Shown here: positions 18,197 to 26,384 of the stretch, piece after piece
Numbering within the stretch: position 1 is the first letter of the stretch
Layout of the letters: each line of letters opens with the position of its first letter
Origin: Planctomycetota bacterium
GTDB lineage: Bacteria; Planctomycetota; JAPUJT01
Reading direction: 5' to 3'
NCBI GenBank assembly: GCA_027296055.1
Contig: JAPUJT010000023.1
Location: forward strand, 1 to 64,000
DNA length: 64,000 nucleotides
Program-made: the position numbers and the translations under genes
Notes under the pieces: model-generated
Database searches by the model: none
Told to the model about the DNA's origin: nothing
What the model saw: only the letters and a program-made list of their open reading frames with translations

Positions 18197-19331
18197 TTCC
18201 GCCCTCCTTTCCCAGGAGACCCCGATCCTCCCCGCGCGCCAGGTCGACGGTGTCCCATCGGCCCCCGGCCCCGGAGGGGATGCCCCCCAGAGAGAGGAAC
18301 CAGACTTCATCCATCTCCGTCACCTGAAGTCGGGCCTGCCGGAGGACGGCGGCGCGCCGATTCTCTTTCGGGGGCTCCAGGCAAGCGAGGCACTCGAGGA
18401 GACGGTAGAGGTGGGCCCGCCCGCGCTCGACCGGGAAATCTGCCAGATCCGGAACGTGGGTGATGAGAGTGAAGGCCCGGCCTCGACGGTAGGCGTCGTG
18501 CAGGATCGACGCGGCGAGGACGACGCCTCTCTCGAGATCCTGCCGGAGTGTGTCGGGGCTGCCCTCCGGGACCGCGGAATCGAGGATCACGATCACTCGA
18601 TCCCGCTTTCGCTGGCGTAGATCCTTGACCATCAGATTCCCCGTCCTCGCCGAAGACTTCCAATGGATGCGCCTCGGGTTGTCTCCCTCCCGGTACTCGC
18701 GAACCCCGTGGAACTCCTCCTCATCGGATGGGACCCAGGATTGCCTCTGCAGGATCTTCCCGCCCGTGGGCGCCAGATTGCGCTCCCGCAGGAAAGGCCT
18801 CACTTCGGGGAGGACGATCACCTCCGTCTTCACCGCAAGCACGCGCCTGCGCTTGAGGAGGCCGAACGGGAACAGCGTGGTGACCTCCAGCCCGTCGAAC
18901 TCGCGCCGCCCGCGGCTCGGGAAAGATGTCCGGTAGGTAATCCGGTGGCTGCCACGCGGGGCGATCCGGGGCGCCCAGCCTCCCACGTCCGAGTCACCAC
19001 CCACCTCTCTCGCCCGGACCGCGCAGGCGCCGAAGGTCCTCTTGCGGTTCTCGAGGATGATCTCCACCGACATTCTTTCCTTGGCGAAGACGCTGGATGG
19101 ATGGCGCCTCGCCGCCCGAAGCCCGGAGAGGGTGACGATCCCGATCCCCCAGCCGACGATAAAGAGGCCAAGCAGCGTGGCGGAGAGCAGGTAAATCAGA
19201 TTCGTTCCGGAATTGATCGCCGCCGCGCCGAGGAGGACGGCCAGAGCGAGGACCGTGACTCCCTCGCGGCTGAAGTGCGTCCTCGAACGAGACCGTGATC
19301 GCGAGGGTCGGCGAGGCGTGGCGTTGCCCAT
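18174..19331 (-). CDS. DUF58 domain protein
   Basis: VPSDEEEFHGVREYREGDNPRRIHWKSSARTGNLMVKDLRQ (DUF58 core) with two N-terminal TMs. Confidence 0.9.
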   Translation of the reverse strand: MGNATPRRPSRSRSRSRTHFSREGVTVLALAVLLGAAAINSGTNLIYLLSATLLGLFIVGWGIGIVTLSGLRAARRHPSSVFAKERMSVEIILENRKRTFGACAVRAREVGGDSDVGGWAPRIAPRGSHRITYRTSFPSRGRREFDGLEVTTLFPFGLLKRRRVLAVKTEVIVLPEVRPFLRERNLAPTGGKILQRQSWVPSDEEEFHGVREYREGDNPRRIHWKSSARTGNLMVKDLRQRKRDRVIVILDSAVPEGSPDTLRQDLERGVVLAASILHDAYRRGRAFTLITHVPDLADFPVERGRAHLYRLLECLACLEPPKENRRAAVLRQARLQVTEMDEVWFLSLGGIPSGAGGRWDTVDLARGEDRGLLGKEGGSVGPARP

Positions 19332-19332
19332 T

Positions 19333-20265
19333 TCAGACCGGTACGGGGACCTCGGCGAGGATCTCACGGAGAACCTGCTCGGCCTCGCCCGATGCCCCCC
19401 CGTAACCCGACTTCGGGATCACGCGGTGAGCCAGGACGGGGACGACGAGGGCCTTGACGTCATCCGGGGTCACGAAATCGTGGCCGGCCAGGTAAGCGCG
19501 GGCCTGCGCCGCTCGGCGGAGGGAGAGCGTCCCGCGCGGGCTCACTCCGATCTCGAGAAGTGGAGTGGAGCGGGAGGTGGCGGCGATCTGAAGGACGTAT
19601 CGGGTGATCGCCGGATCCACCTTCACTGCCTTCACCCTCTCCTGCAGGCGCGCCACGTCGTCGGTCGACAGGACCGGGGAGAGATCCTCCAGGGGATGGT
19701 GGAAGGTCTGGCTCCGGAGAACGGTCTCCTCGTCATCGATGCTCGGGTAGCCGATGTGGATCCGCATCAGGAACCGATCGAGCTGCGACTCGGGGAGGGC
19801 GTACGTCCCCTCGAACTCGTACGGGTTCTGCGTCGCCACGACCATGAAGGGCGTCGGGAGCGGGTGGGTCTTCCCGTCGATCGACACCTGGCTGTCGTTC
19901 ATCGCCTCGAGGAGGGCCGACTGCGTGCGGGGGGTCGACCGGTTGATCTCATCCGCCAGAACGATATGGGCGAAGATGGGTCCTGGCTTGAAGCTGAATT
20001 CGGACTTCTCGGACGAGTAGATCGAGACCCCGAGGATATCGGAGGGGAGCAGGTCGGGCGTGAACTGTATCCGCCTAAAGTCGCAGGAGATGGAACGGGC
20101 GAGGGCGCGAGCCAGGGTCGTCTTGCCCACCCCGGGGACGTCCTCGATCAGGATATGCCCCCCGGCGAGGAGGGCGACGAGGACATGCTGGACCGCATCT
20201 GTCTTCCCGAAGAAGACTTTTTCGATGTTCTCCTGGATCCGATGGACGCCGTCGAAGCTTTGCAT
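19333..20265 (-). CDS. MoxR-family AAA+ ATPase
   Basis: GGHILIEDVPGVGKTTLARALARSI; QFTPDLLPSDILGVSIY; VLADEINRSTPRTQSALLEAMNDSQVSIDG. Confidence 0.95.
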   Translation of the reverse strand: MQSFDGVHRIQENIEKVFFGKTDAVQHVLVALLAGGHILIEDVPGVGKTTLARALARSISCDFRRIQFTPDLLPSDILGVSIYSSEKSEFSFKPGPIFAHIVLADEINRSTPRTQSALLEAMNDSQVSIDGKTHPLPTPFMVVATQNPYEFEGTYALPESQLDRFLMRIHIGYPSIDDEETVLRSQTFHHPLEDLSPVLSTDDVARLQERVKAVKVDPAITRYVLQIAATSRSTPLLEIGVSPRGTLSLRRAAQARAYLAGHDFVTPDDVKALVVPVLAHRVIPKSGYGGASGEAEQVLREILAEVPVPV

Positions 20266-20356
20266 AAGGTTTTACCCAGGGGATCCCACCGCCCTTTTGA
20301 GTATACACGCAGGTCGCAGGCTTTTCCAACCGGCCCAGGCGGTAGAATGGCCGACG

Positions 20357-21445
20357 ATGAGGTTCAATCCGTTCCAGTACATGAAATGGGCCAAGGAGCA
20401 GGCGGGGAAGGAGTGGGACTGCTCCCTTGCGGCGAGCGGCATGCCTGCCTTGAGCATGGAGGATCTCGGCCTGCGGCCGGAGGACATCCGGATCGACCGC
20501 CCGGGGCTCTACGGGGACCCCGAGCTGAGAGGGATCCTGGCCCGCCGATACGGCGTCCCCGAAAGCCGGGTGATCATCGCGGCGGGAACGAGCCTCGCCA
20601 ACTTCCTCGTCCTGGGGGCCCTCCTCGAGCCGGCGGACGAGGCGATCGTCGAGACGCCCACCTACGAGTCCCTCCCACGCATCGTCGAGATGCTCGGGGC
20701 AAAGGTCGTCCCTCTCGCCCGGACGTTCGACGAGGAGTTTCGCGTGATTCCCGCGAGGCTGCGGGAGGCGGTCACGCCGAGGACGCGTGCGATCATCCTC
20801 ACCTCTCTACACAATCCATCGGGCGTCGGAGTGCCGGAAGAAACTCTCCGGGAGATAGGCGAGATTGCCGACCGGTCCGGGGCCCTCGTAATCGTGGATG
20901 AGGTGTATATCGAATACCTTCCGGAGGGCGCGTTCCCCCGGGCCGCCACTCTGGGGGATCCGTTCGTGAGCACATCATCGCTCACGAAGGCGTACGGACT
21001 TGGCGGCCTGCGAGTCGGATGGGCGGTCGGGCCAGAGCCGCTGATCCGGAAGGCCCACGAGCTGCACGATCTGCTGGATGTGGAATGCTCCGCCCCGAGC
21101 CAGTCGATCGCCGTCCGCTTCTTCGATGGGGCAGACGCCATCCTGTCCAGGACGATCGAACATCTGAAACGGAATTACGGGATCCTCTCGCGGTGGGCAG
21201 AGGACCGGGGGGACATCGATCTCGTCCCTCCGGACGGGGGAGCGTCGGCCTTCCCCCGACTTCCGCCGGGGGTCTCCAGCCTCGATCTGTCGCGGCGGCT
21301 CATGGATGAGTTCGGGACGGTCGTGGTCCCCGGCGATTTCTTCGAGGCGCCTGGATTCCTCCGGATCAGTTTCGGGGGTGAGACGGGAGATCTCGAGGAA
21401 GGGCTCCGCCGACTGGGGCGGGCGATCGATGTCTCCAGGGATTAA
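20357..21445 (+). CDS. Class I/II PLP-dependent aminotransferase
   Basis: TSLHNPSGVGVPEETLREIGEIADRSGALVIVDEVYIEY...STSSLTKAYGLGGLRVGWAVG. Confidence 0.9.
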   Translation: MRFNPFQYMKWAKEQAGKEWDCSLAASGMPALSMEDLGLRPEDIRIDRPGLYGDPELRGILARRYGVPESRVIIAAGTSLANFLVLGALLEPADEAIVETPTYESLPRIVEMLGAKVVPLARTFDEEFRVIPARLREAVTPRTRAIILTSLHNPSGVGVPEETLREIGEIADRSGALVIVDEVYIEYLPEGAFPRAATLGDPFVSTSSLTKAYGLGGLRVGWAVGPEPLIRKAHELHDLLDVECSAPSQSIAVRFFDGADAILSRTIEHLKRNYGILSRWAEDRGDIDLVPPDGGASAFPRLPPGVSSLDLSRRLMDEFGTVVVPGDFFEAPGFLRISFGGETGDLEEGLRRLGRAIDVSRD

Positions 21446-22647
21446 TTCGAGCTCTCCACCCAGGAGATGACCTCCAGGTAGCCGTCCTGCGTGATCCGGA
21501 CCTCCTGGGCCAGATCCGTGACCTCGATCCTCTCGAAGTAGATCTGGCCGTTGCCGCCCAGGTTCACGTCCTGCTCGCAGATCAGCCCTCCCCGGATCAC
21601 TCCGTCGGCGTCGAAACTGATCGGATCGGTGGAGAAGATGTAGCCCTCGATGTTCACGATCGACGACGGCGAGAAGCTGAGCGTCCCCCCGCCCGTCTTC
21701 AGGAAGGCGAGGTTGGGCGCCCCGGTCACGGGGTCCTGGGCCGGCGTGTGGGTGAGGGTTCCCTCGACGGAGATGTTGTGGTTTCCCACCTGCACGATGC
21801 ATCCCTGATCGATGGTGACGCCCCCCTTTAACCTGACGGACCCCTCGACGTAGATCACCCCGCGCAGGGTCTCCTCCTCGAATATCACGTCGCCGGCGAA
21901 ATAGGCCCCGCCCGGGTACTGGGGATTCAAGAGGTTGTCGATCGCCTTCGTCTTGAGGGGGGTCACGCTGAAGCTCGGGAAGGTCATAGGATGGACGCCG
22001 TACTCTACGGGGCCGGGAATGATGTTGGGGAGGGCCGTCTGGGGCGTCGACGTCACCAGCTCGACGGCGCCGTAGATGAACGTGCTCCCCTGGCCATAGA
22101 GCGATGAGGCGGCCGTCGCGGGGTCCATATTGCCGGCGTAGAGCTTGTTGTCAGGGTTGAACGAGTCCCCGATCCTGGCCCCTCCGTTCATCGAGATCCG
22201 TCCCCAGGAGGCCACGGCGTAGTCGATCACGAAATTCCCCATGAGCTGGAGGATGGCCGTCACCTCGGCCTCCATCTCTCCCACGATGGGGTCCGCGTGA
22301 GTCCCCTGCGCGGAGATGCGCACGCGCGCTCCCAGCTCGTCGTAGACTTCGTCCCCGGCTACCGTGTAGGAATAAGTCCCGTCGGCGAAGTCGACGTCAG
22401 TGACCGTCCCACGGAAGGTGGAATCATCGAGGAAGACTCGCGCCGCCTTCTGGAGCCCTGCGCGAGCGACGTAGCGGGCCTTGATACGGCGATTCACCCT
22501 CTGCGCGTTTTCCATCTCGATGAGGGCGCGGTCCCCGTAGGCGGCGACGCCAAGCAGGATGAGGGGCACGGTGACCATGACAGCAGCGAGAGCTCCCCCT
22601 CGCGCATCGTGCCCCCACCCCCCTCTAGGTGAAAAGGCAAGCCGCAT
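21442..22647 (-). CDS. PilX-like pilus-assembly/surface protein, paralog 1
   Basis: N-terminal hydrophobic segment VMVTVPLILLGVAAYGDRALIEME...RYVARAGLQKAARVFLDD; C-terminal repeat-rich beta region GVIYVEGSVRLKGGVTIDQGCIVQVG. Paralogous to 22774-24003 and 24120-25348. Confidence 0.65.
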   Translation of the reverse strand: MRLAFSPRGGWGHDARGGALAAVMVTVPLILLGVAAYGDRALIEMENAQRVNRRIKARYVARAGLQKAARVFLDDSTFRGTVTDVDFADGTYSYTVAGDEVYDELGARVRISAQGTHADPIVGEMEAEVTAILQLMGNFVIDYAVASWGRISMNGGARIGDSFNPDNKLYAGNMDPATAASSLYGQGSTFIYGAVELVTSTPQTALPNIIPGPVEYGVHPMTFPSFSVTPLKTKAIDNLLNPQYPGGAYFAGDVIFEEETLRGVIYVEGSVRLKGGVTIDQGCIVQVGNHNISVEGTLTHTPAQDPVTGAPNLAFLKTGGGTLSFSPSSIVNIEGYIFSTDPISFDADGVIRGGLICEQDVNLGGNGQIYFERIEVTDLAQEVRITQDGYLEVISWVESSN

Positions 22648-22685
22648 GGCGGTATCGTTTAAAATGTGGAGGTCCGCTGAAGGTT

Positions 22686-22719
22686 CCATCACTATAAGTG
22701 ATGGGGGGGGGATTGTCAA
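22686..22719 (-). promoter_or_regulatory. Sigma70-like promoter of paralog 1 with a C9 homopolymer in an exact 17-bp spacer; an 8-bp inverted repeat overlaps the -10
   Basis: - strand: TTGACA (22719-22714) - AT CCCCCCCCC ATCACT (17 nt) - TATAGT (22696-22691); CCATCACT-tat-AGTGATGG at 22704-22686. Confidence 0.75.
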
Positions 22720-22773
22720 TCGTGGATCCGCCCACCGGGCGTGGGATTTCGGGGGACGCGGGCGATGGGGAAC

Positions 22774-24003
22774 TCAGCCGTCGAGATCGTTCGCGGAGAC
22801 GACCGCGGGAAGGTCGTCCTCCCGCCAGGCGGATAGGCGCATACCTCCGGGTATCCGCACCTCATCGGCGATCTCGGATGAGTTGAGCTGATGGAAGTAG
22901 ATCGTGCAGGTCCCTCCCAGCGCGATGTCGCCATGCGAGATGAGCCCGCCCCTCACCTCGCCGTTCGCATTGAACACCAGGTTGCCGGTCGCGAAGATGA
23001 ATCCCTCGATGTCCGCGATCCGGTTCGCCCAAAATTTCAACAGGCCCCCTCCCGCCTTGATGATCGCCACGTTCCGGGCACCGGTGACGGGGTTCATGTC
23101 GGGGGTGAGTGTGACGTCCGCCTTCACCTCGAAGGAGCCGCTCCCGAGGTGGATGATGCAGCCGGCATCCACGATCACCGTGCCGTTGAGAAGGAGGTCT
23201 CCTCCCTCGACGAAGACGACCCCCCGGAGGGTCTCGTCGCTGAAGGTCGTGTCGCCGACGAAGTAGGCGCCGGTGGGATACTGCGGATTGCTCGTGTTGT
23301 TCTGGGCCTTCGTTCGCAGGGAATTGATGTCGTACGTGGGGTACGCTACGGGGTCTACGCCGTACTCGACCGTCCCCGGGGTGACGATCGGGAGGGAAAC
23401 TTGGGACTGGGCAGTTGCGAGCCGAGCGCTTCCGTGAATGGTGGCGCTCCCCGTCCCGTAGAGGGCATAGGCCGCCGTGCTCGGATCTCTGTTGCCGCAG
23501 TAGACGACGTTGTCATTGTCGGTGACGCTCCCGATGACCGCCCCGCCGACGATGCTGACGGAACCCTTCGCCCCGGCGGGGAAATCGAGCACGGACTGCC
23601 CGCCGGTCTCCAGGATCGCGACAATCCGCTTGCGGACGTCCCCTCGGACGGGATCGTTGATCGTTCCCACTGCGACGACCCGGTATCCTGCGCCCAGCTC
23701 GTCGTAGGTCTCGCTGCCGGTGATCTTGTACGTGTAATCCCCCTTCCCGAGCGTGGTGTTGGTCCGGACCCCGCGGAAGGTGGGATCGTTGATGAGCTGC
23801 AGAGCGGCCTTCTGGATCGCGCCCTCGGCGATGTAGGTGGCGCGGACCTGCTTGTTCAGGAGGATGGCAGCTTGCATCTGCGTCATGCCCCTCTCGGAGT
23901 AGGCGGCGAGGCCGACCATGAAAACGGGAAGGAGCATGAGGACGCCCATGAGGACGGCGCCACAACGTTTTCTGAGGGAATGCCTGAGGGTCTGAATAAT
24001 CAC
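22774..24003 (-). CDS. PilX-like pilus-assembly/surface protein, paralog 2
   Basis: GTG start at 24003; VLMGVLMLLPVFMVGLAAYSERGMTQMQAAILLNKQVRATYIAEGAIQKAALQL; 410 codons including stop. Confidence 0.65.
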   Translation of the reverse strand: MIIQTLRHSLRKRCGAVLMGVLMLLPVFMVGLAAYSERGMTQMQAAILLNKQVRATYIAEGAIQKAALQLINDPTFRGVRTNTTLGKGDYTYKITGSETYDELGAGYRVVAVGTINDPVRGDVRKRIVAILETGGQSVLDFPAGAKGSVSIVGGAVIGSVTDNDNVVYCGNRDPSTAAYALYGTGSATIHGSARLATAQSQVSLPIVTPGTVEYGVDPVAYPTYDINSLRTKAQNNTSNPQYPTGAYFVGDTTFSDETLRGVVFVEGGDLLLNGTVIVDAGCIIHLGSGSFEVKADVTLTPDMNPVTGARNVAIIKAGGGLLKFWANRIADIEGFIFATGNLVFNANGEVRGGLISHGDIALGGTCTIYFHQLNSSEIADEVRIPGGMRLSAWREDDLPAVVSANDLDG

Positions 24004-24058
24004 GGGCTGGATGCCTCTCCGGCTCAGCCCACCGCCCCTGGACACGAGGTCCAAGGAA

Positions 24059-24087
24059 ATTCTAGTTCACGCACGTGAATCAGTCAA
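24059..24087 (-). promoter_or_regulatory. Promoter of paralog 2 with palindromic operator in the spacer
   Basis: - strand: TTGACT - GATTCACGTGCGTGAAC (17 nt) - TAGAAT; palindrome TTCACG-nn-CGTGAA at 24066-24079. Confidence 0.75.
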
Positions 24088-24119
24088 GTGGATTTCGGCA
24101 GGATCTGCCTCTCTGGGCA

Positions 24120-25348
24120 TCAGCCTTCGAGATCGTTCGCGGCGACGGCCGGGGGAAGGTCTTCCTCCCGCCAGCTGATCACTTCAAGCCCCGCCGGGAT
24201 GCGCACCTCATCGGCGATATCGCTGCCGCTGATATGAGTGAAGTAGACCGTGCAGCTCCCTCCCATCTGGATGTTCCCGTGCGAGACGAGCCCGCCTCTC
24301 ACCTCACCGTTCGCATTGAACTCCAAGTTGCTGGTCGAGAAGATGAACCCAGTGATGTTCGAGATCCGGTCCGCCCAGAATTTCAACAGGCCCCCTCCCG
24401 CCTTGATCATCGCCACGTTCCGGGCACCGGTGACGGGGTCCATGTCGGGGGTGAGTGTGAGGTTCGCCTTCACCTCGCAACTTTCGCTCGCCACGTGGAC
24501 GATACAGCCGCCGTCCACTATCACGTCGCCGGTGAGAAGCAGGCTTCCTCCCTCGACGAAGACGACCCCCCGGAGCGTCTCGTCCTGGAAGGTCGTGTTC
24601 CCGGTGAAGTAGGCCCCTGTGGGATACTGCGGGTTGCTCGTATTGTTCTGGGCCTTCGTCCGGAGGGAAGCGAGGTCGTACGTGGGGTACAAGATGCGCT
24701 CCACGCCGTATGTGATTGTCCCCGGAGTGATGGTCGGGGGCAAGACCTGGGGCTCGGACGTTACGAGCAGGGCGCTCCCGTGAATGACGGAGGACCCCCC
24801 CCGGAGAGCGTATAGGCCGCCGTGCTCGGATCGGTGTTGCCGCAGTAGACCACGTTGTCATTGTCGATGCTGTCCCCGATGACCGAACCGCCCTGGAGCT
24901 TGACGGTACCCTGCGCCCCGGCGGGGAAGTCGAGCACGGACCCCGAGACGGGCCTCAGGATCGCGATGATCCGCTTCCGGACGTCCCCCCGGACGGGATC
25001 GTTGAACGTTCCCACGGCGACGACCCGCAAACTTGCGCCCAGCGCCGCGTAGGTCCCGTCTCCCGTGACCTTGTATGTGTAATCCCCCTTCCCGAGCGTG
25101 GTGTTGGTCCGGACCCCGCGAATGGAGGGGTCGATGGCGAGCTGCTGAATAGCCTTCTGGATCGCGCCCTCGGCGAGGTAGGTGGCGCGGACCTGGTTGT
25201 TCAGGAGGACGGCGGCCTGCATCTGCGTCATGCCCCTCTGGGTGTAGGCAGCGACGCCGACCATGGAAAAGGGAAGGAGCACGAGAACGCCCATGAGGAC
25301 GGTGCCGCGACGTTTTTTGAGGGGATGTCTGAGGGTCTGAAAAGTCAC
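24120..25348 (-). pseudogene. PilX-like paralog 3, split by a frameshift at a G8 tract (ORFs 24761-25348 and 24120-24743)
   Basis: N-terminal ORF ends ...TAAYTLSGGGPPSFTGAPCS*; adding one G restores ...LSGGGSSVIHGSALLVTSEPQVLPPTITPGTITYGV in line with paralog 2. Start-to-stop length is 1229 nt versus 1230 in paralog 2. Confidence 0.8.
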
Positions 25349-25403
25349 GGGCTGGATGCCTCCCCGGCTCAGCCCACCGCCCCCGGACGCGAAGTCCAGG
25401 GAA

Positions 25404-25432
25404 ATTCTAGTTCACGAACGTGAATTAGTCAA
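25404..25432 (-). promoter_or_regulatory. Promoter of paralog 3 with palindromic operator in the spacer
   Basis: - strand: TTGACT - AATTCACGTTCGTGAAC (17 nt) - TAGAAT; TTCACG-nn-CGTGAA at 25411-25424. Confidence 0.75.
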
Positions 25433-26310
25433 GTGGATACGGGCAGGACCTTCATCGTCATGTCCAGGGGACGTGCTGAATGCGTCATGGCCCCCACGGA
25501 GATCCGATCGGGACCCAGGGCCGCGATCGCCCCCACGGTCTCGAGGGCCACCCCTCCCGAGACCTCGATGAACGGGCGTCCGGAAGCTATCCCTCGGAGC
25601 TTCGGGATGGTCTCCGCGAGCTGGTCCAGAGAAAAGTTGTCGAGGAGGACCCCGTCGGCGCCCGCACGGGCGGCGCGAAGGGCCTCCTCCTCCGTCCGGG
25701 CCTCGACGACGACGACCACCACCTTCTCGCGGGCGCGCCGGATGGCCTCGCGCCACGAACCGTCATCCCCGTCGAGGAAGGCGAGGTGGTTCTCCTTCAG
25801 CATCGCCTGATCGTATAGTCCGAATCTATGGTTGCGTCCCCCACCGCACCGGACGGCGTCCTTCTCCAGAGATCTCCAGAGGGGAGTGGTCTTCCTCGTG
25901 TCGTAGATCTCGACGCCTCGGCCTGCGACTGCGTCGACGAACGCGCGGGTCAGCGTGGCGATCCCGGAGAGACGCTGCAGAAAGTTCAACGCCGTCCTCT
26001 CCCCTGCCAGGAGAGCGCGGGCGGCTCCCCGTAGCTCGAGGATTCGCCCACCCATTTCCACGGAATCGCCGTCTCGAACGTCGGTCTCGATCCTCGTGTC
26101 CGGGTCCAACGTCCGGAAGACGACCCGGGCAGCCTCCAGGCCACAGACTACTCCCCCTCCCCGCGAGATGATCTCCGCCGATGCGGAAACGGACGGGTCG
26201 ACGATCGCATGACCCGTCACGTCTCCCGAGCCGATGTCCTCATCGAGGGCGGCCTTGACCATGCGGGCGAGTTGGGCTGGATCGATCTTCATCGGTTCTG
26301 AATCGGGCAT
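25429..26310 (-). CDS. nadC: Nicotinate-nucleotide pyrophosphorylase (carboxylating)
   Basis: ALDEDIGSGDVTGHAIV; GERTALNFLQRLSGIATLTRAFVDAV; YDTRKTTPLWRSLEKDAVRCGGGRNHRFGLYDQAMLKENH. Confidence 0.97.
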   Translation of the reverse strand: MPDSEPMKIDPAQLARMVKAALDEDIGSGDVTGHAIVDPSVSASAEIISRGGGVVCGLEAARVVFRTLDPDTRIETDVRDGDSVEMGGRILELRGAARALLAGERTALNFLQRLSGIATLTRAFVDAVAGRGVEIYDTRKTTPLWRSLEKDAVRCGGGRNHRFGLYDQAMLKENHLAFLDGDDGSWREAIRRAREKVVVVVVEARTEEEALRAARAGADGVLLDNFSLDQLAETIPKLRGIASGRPFIEVSGGVALETVGAIAALGPDRISVGAMTHSARPLDMTMKVLPVST

Positions 26311-26384
26311 GCGCCATTATGCTCCGGTGTGGCCCTCGTGCGCCACCTCGCGTAACATGGTGCGATCCACCCGTGGGACCATCA

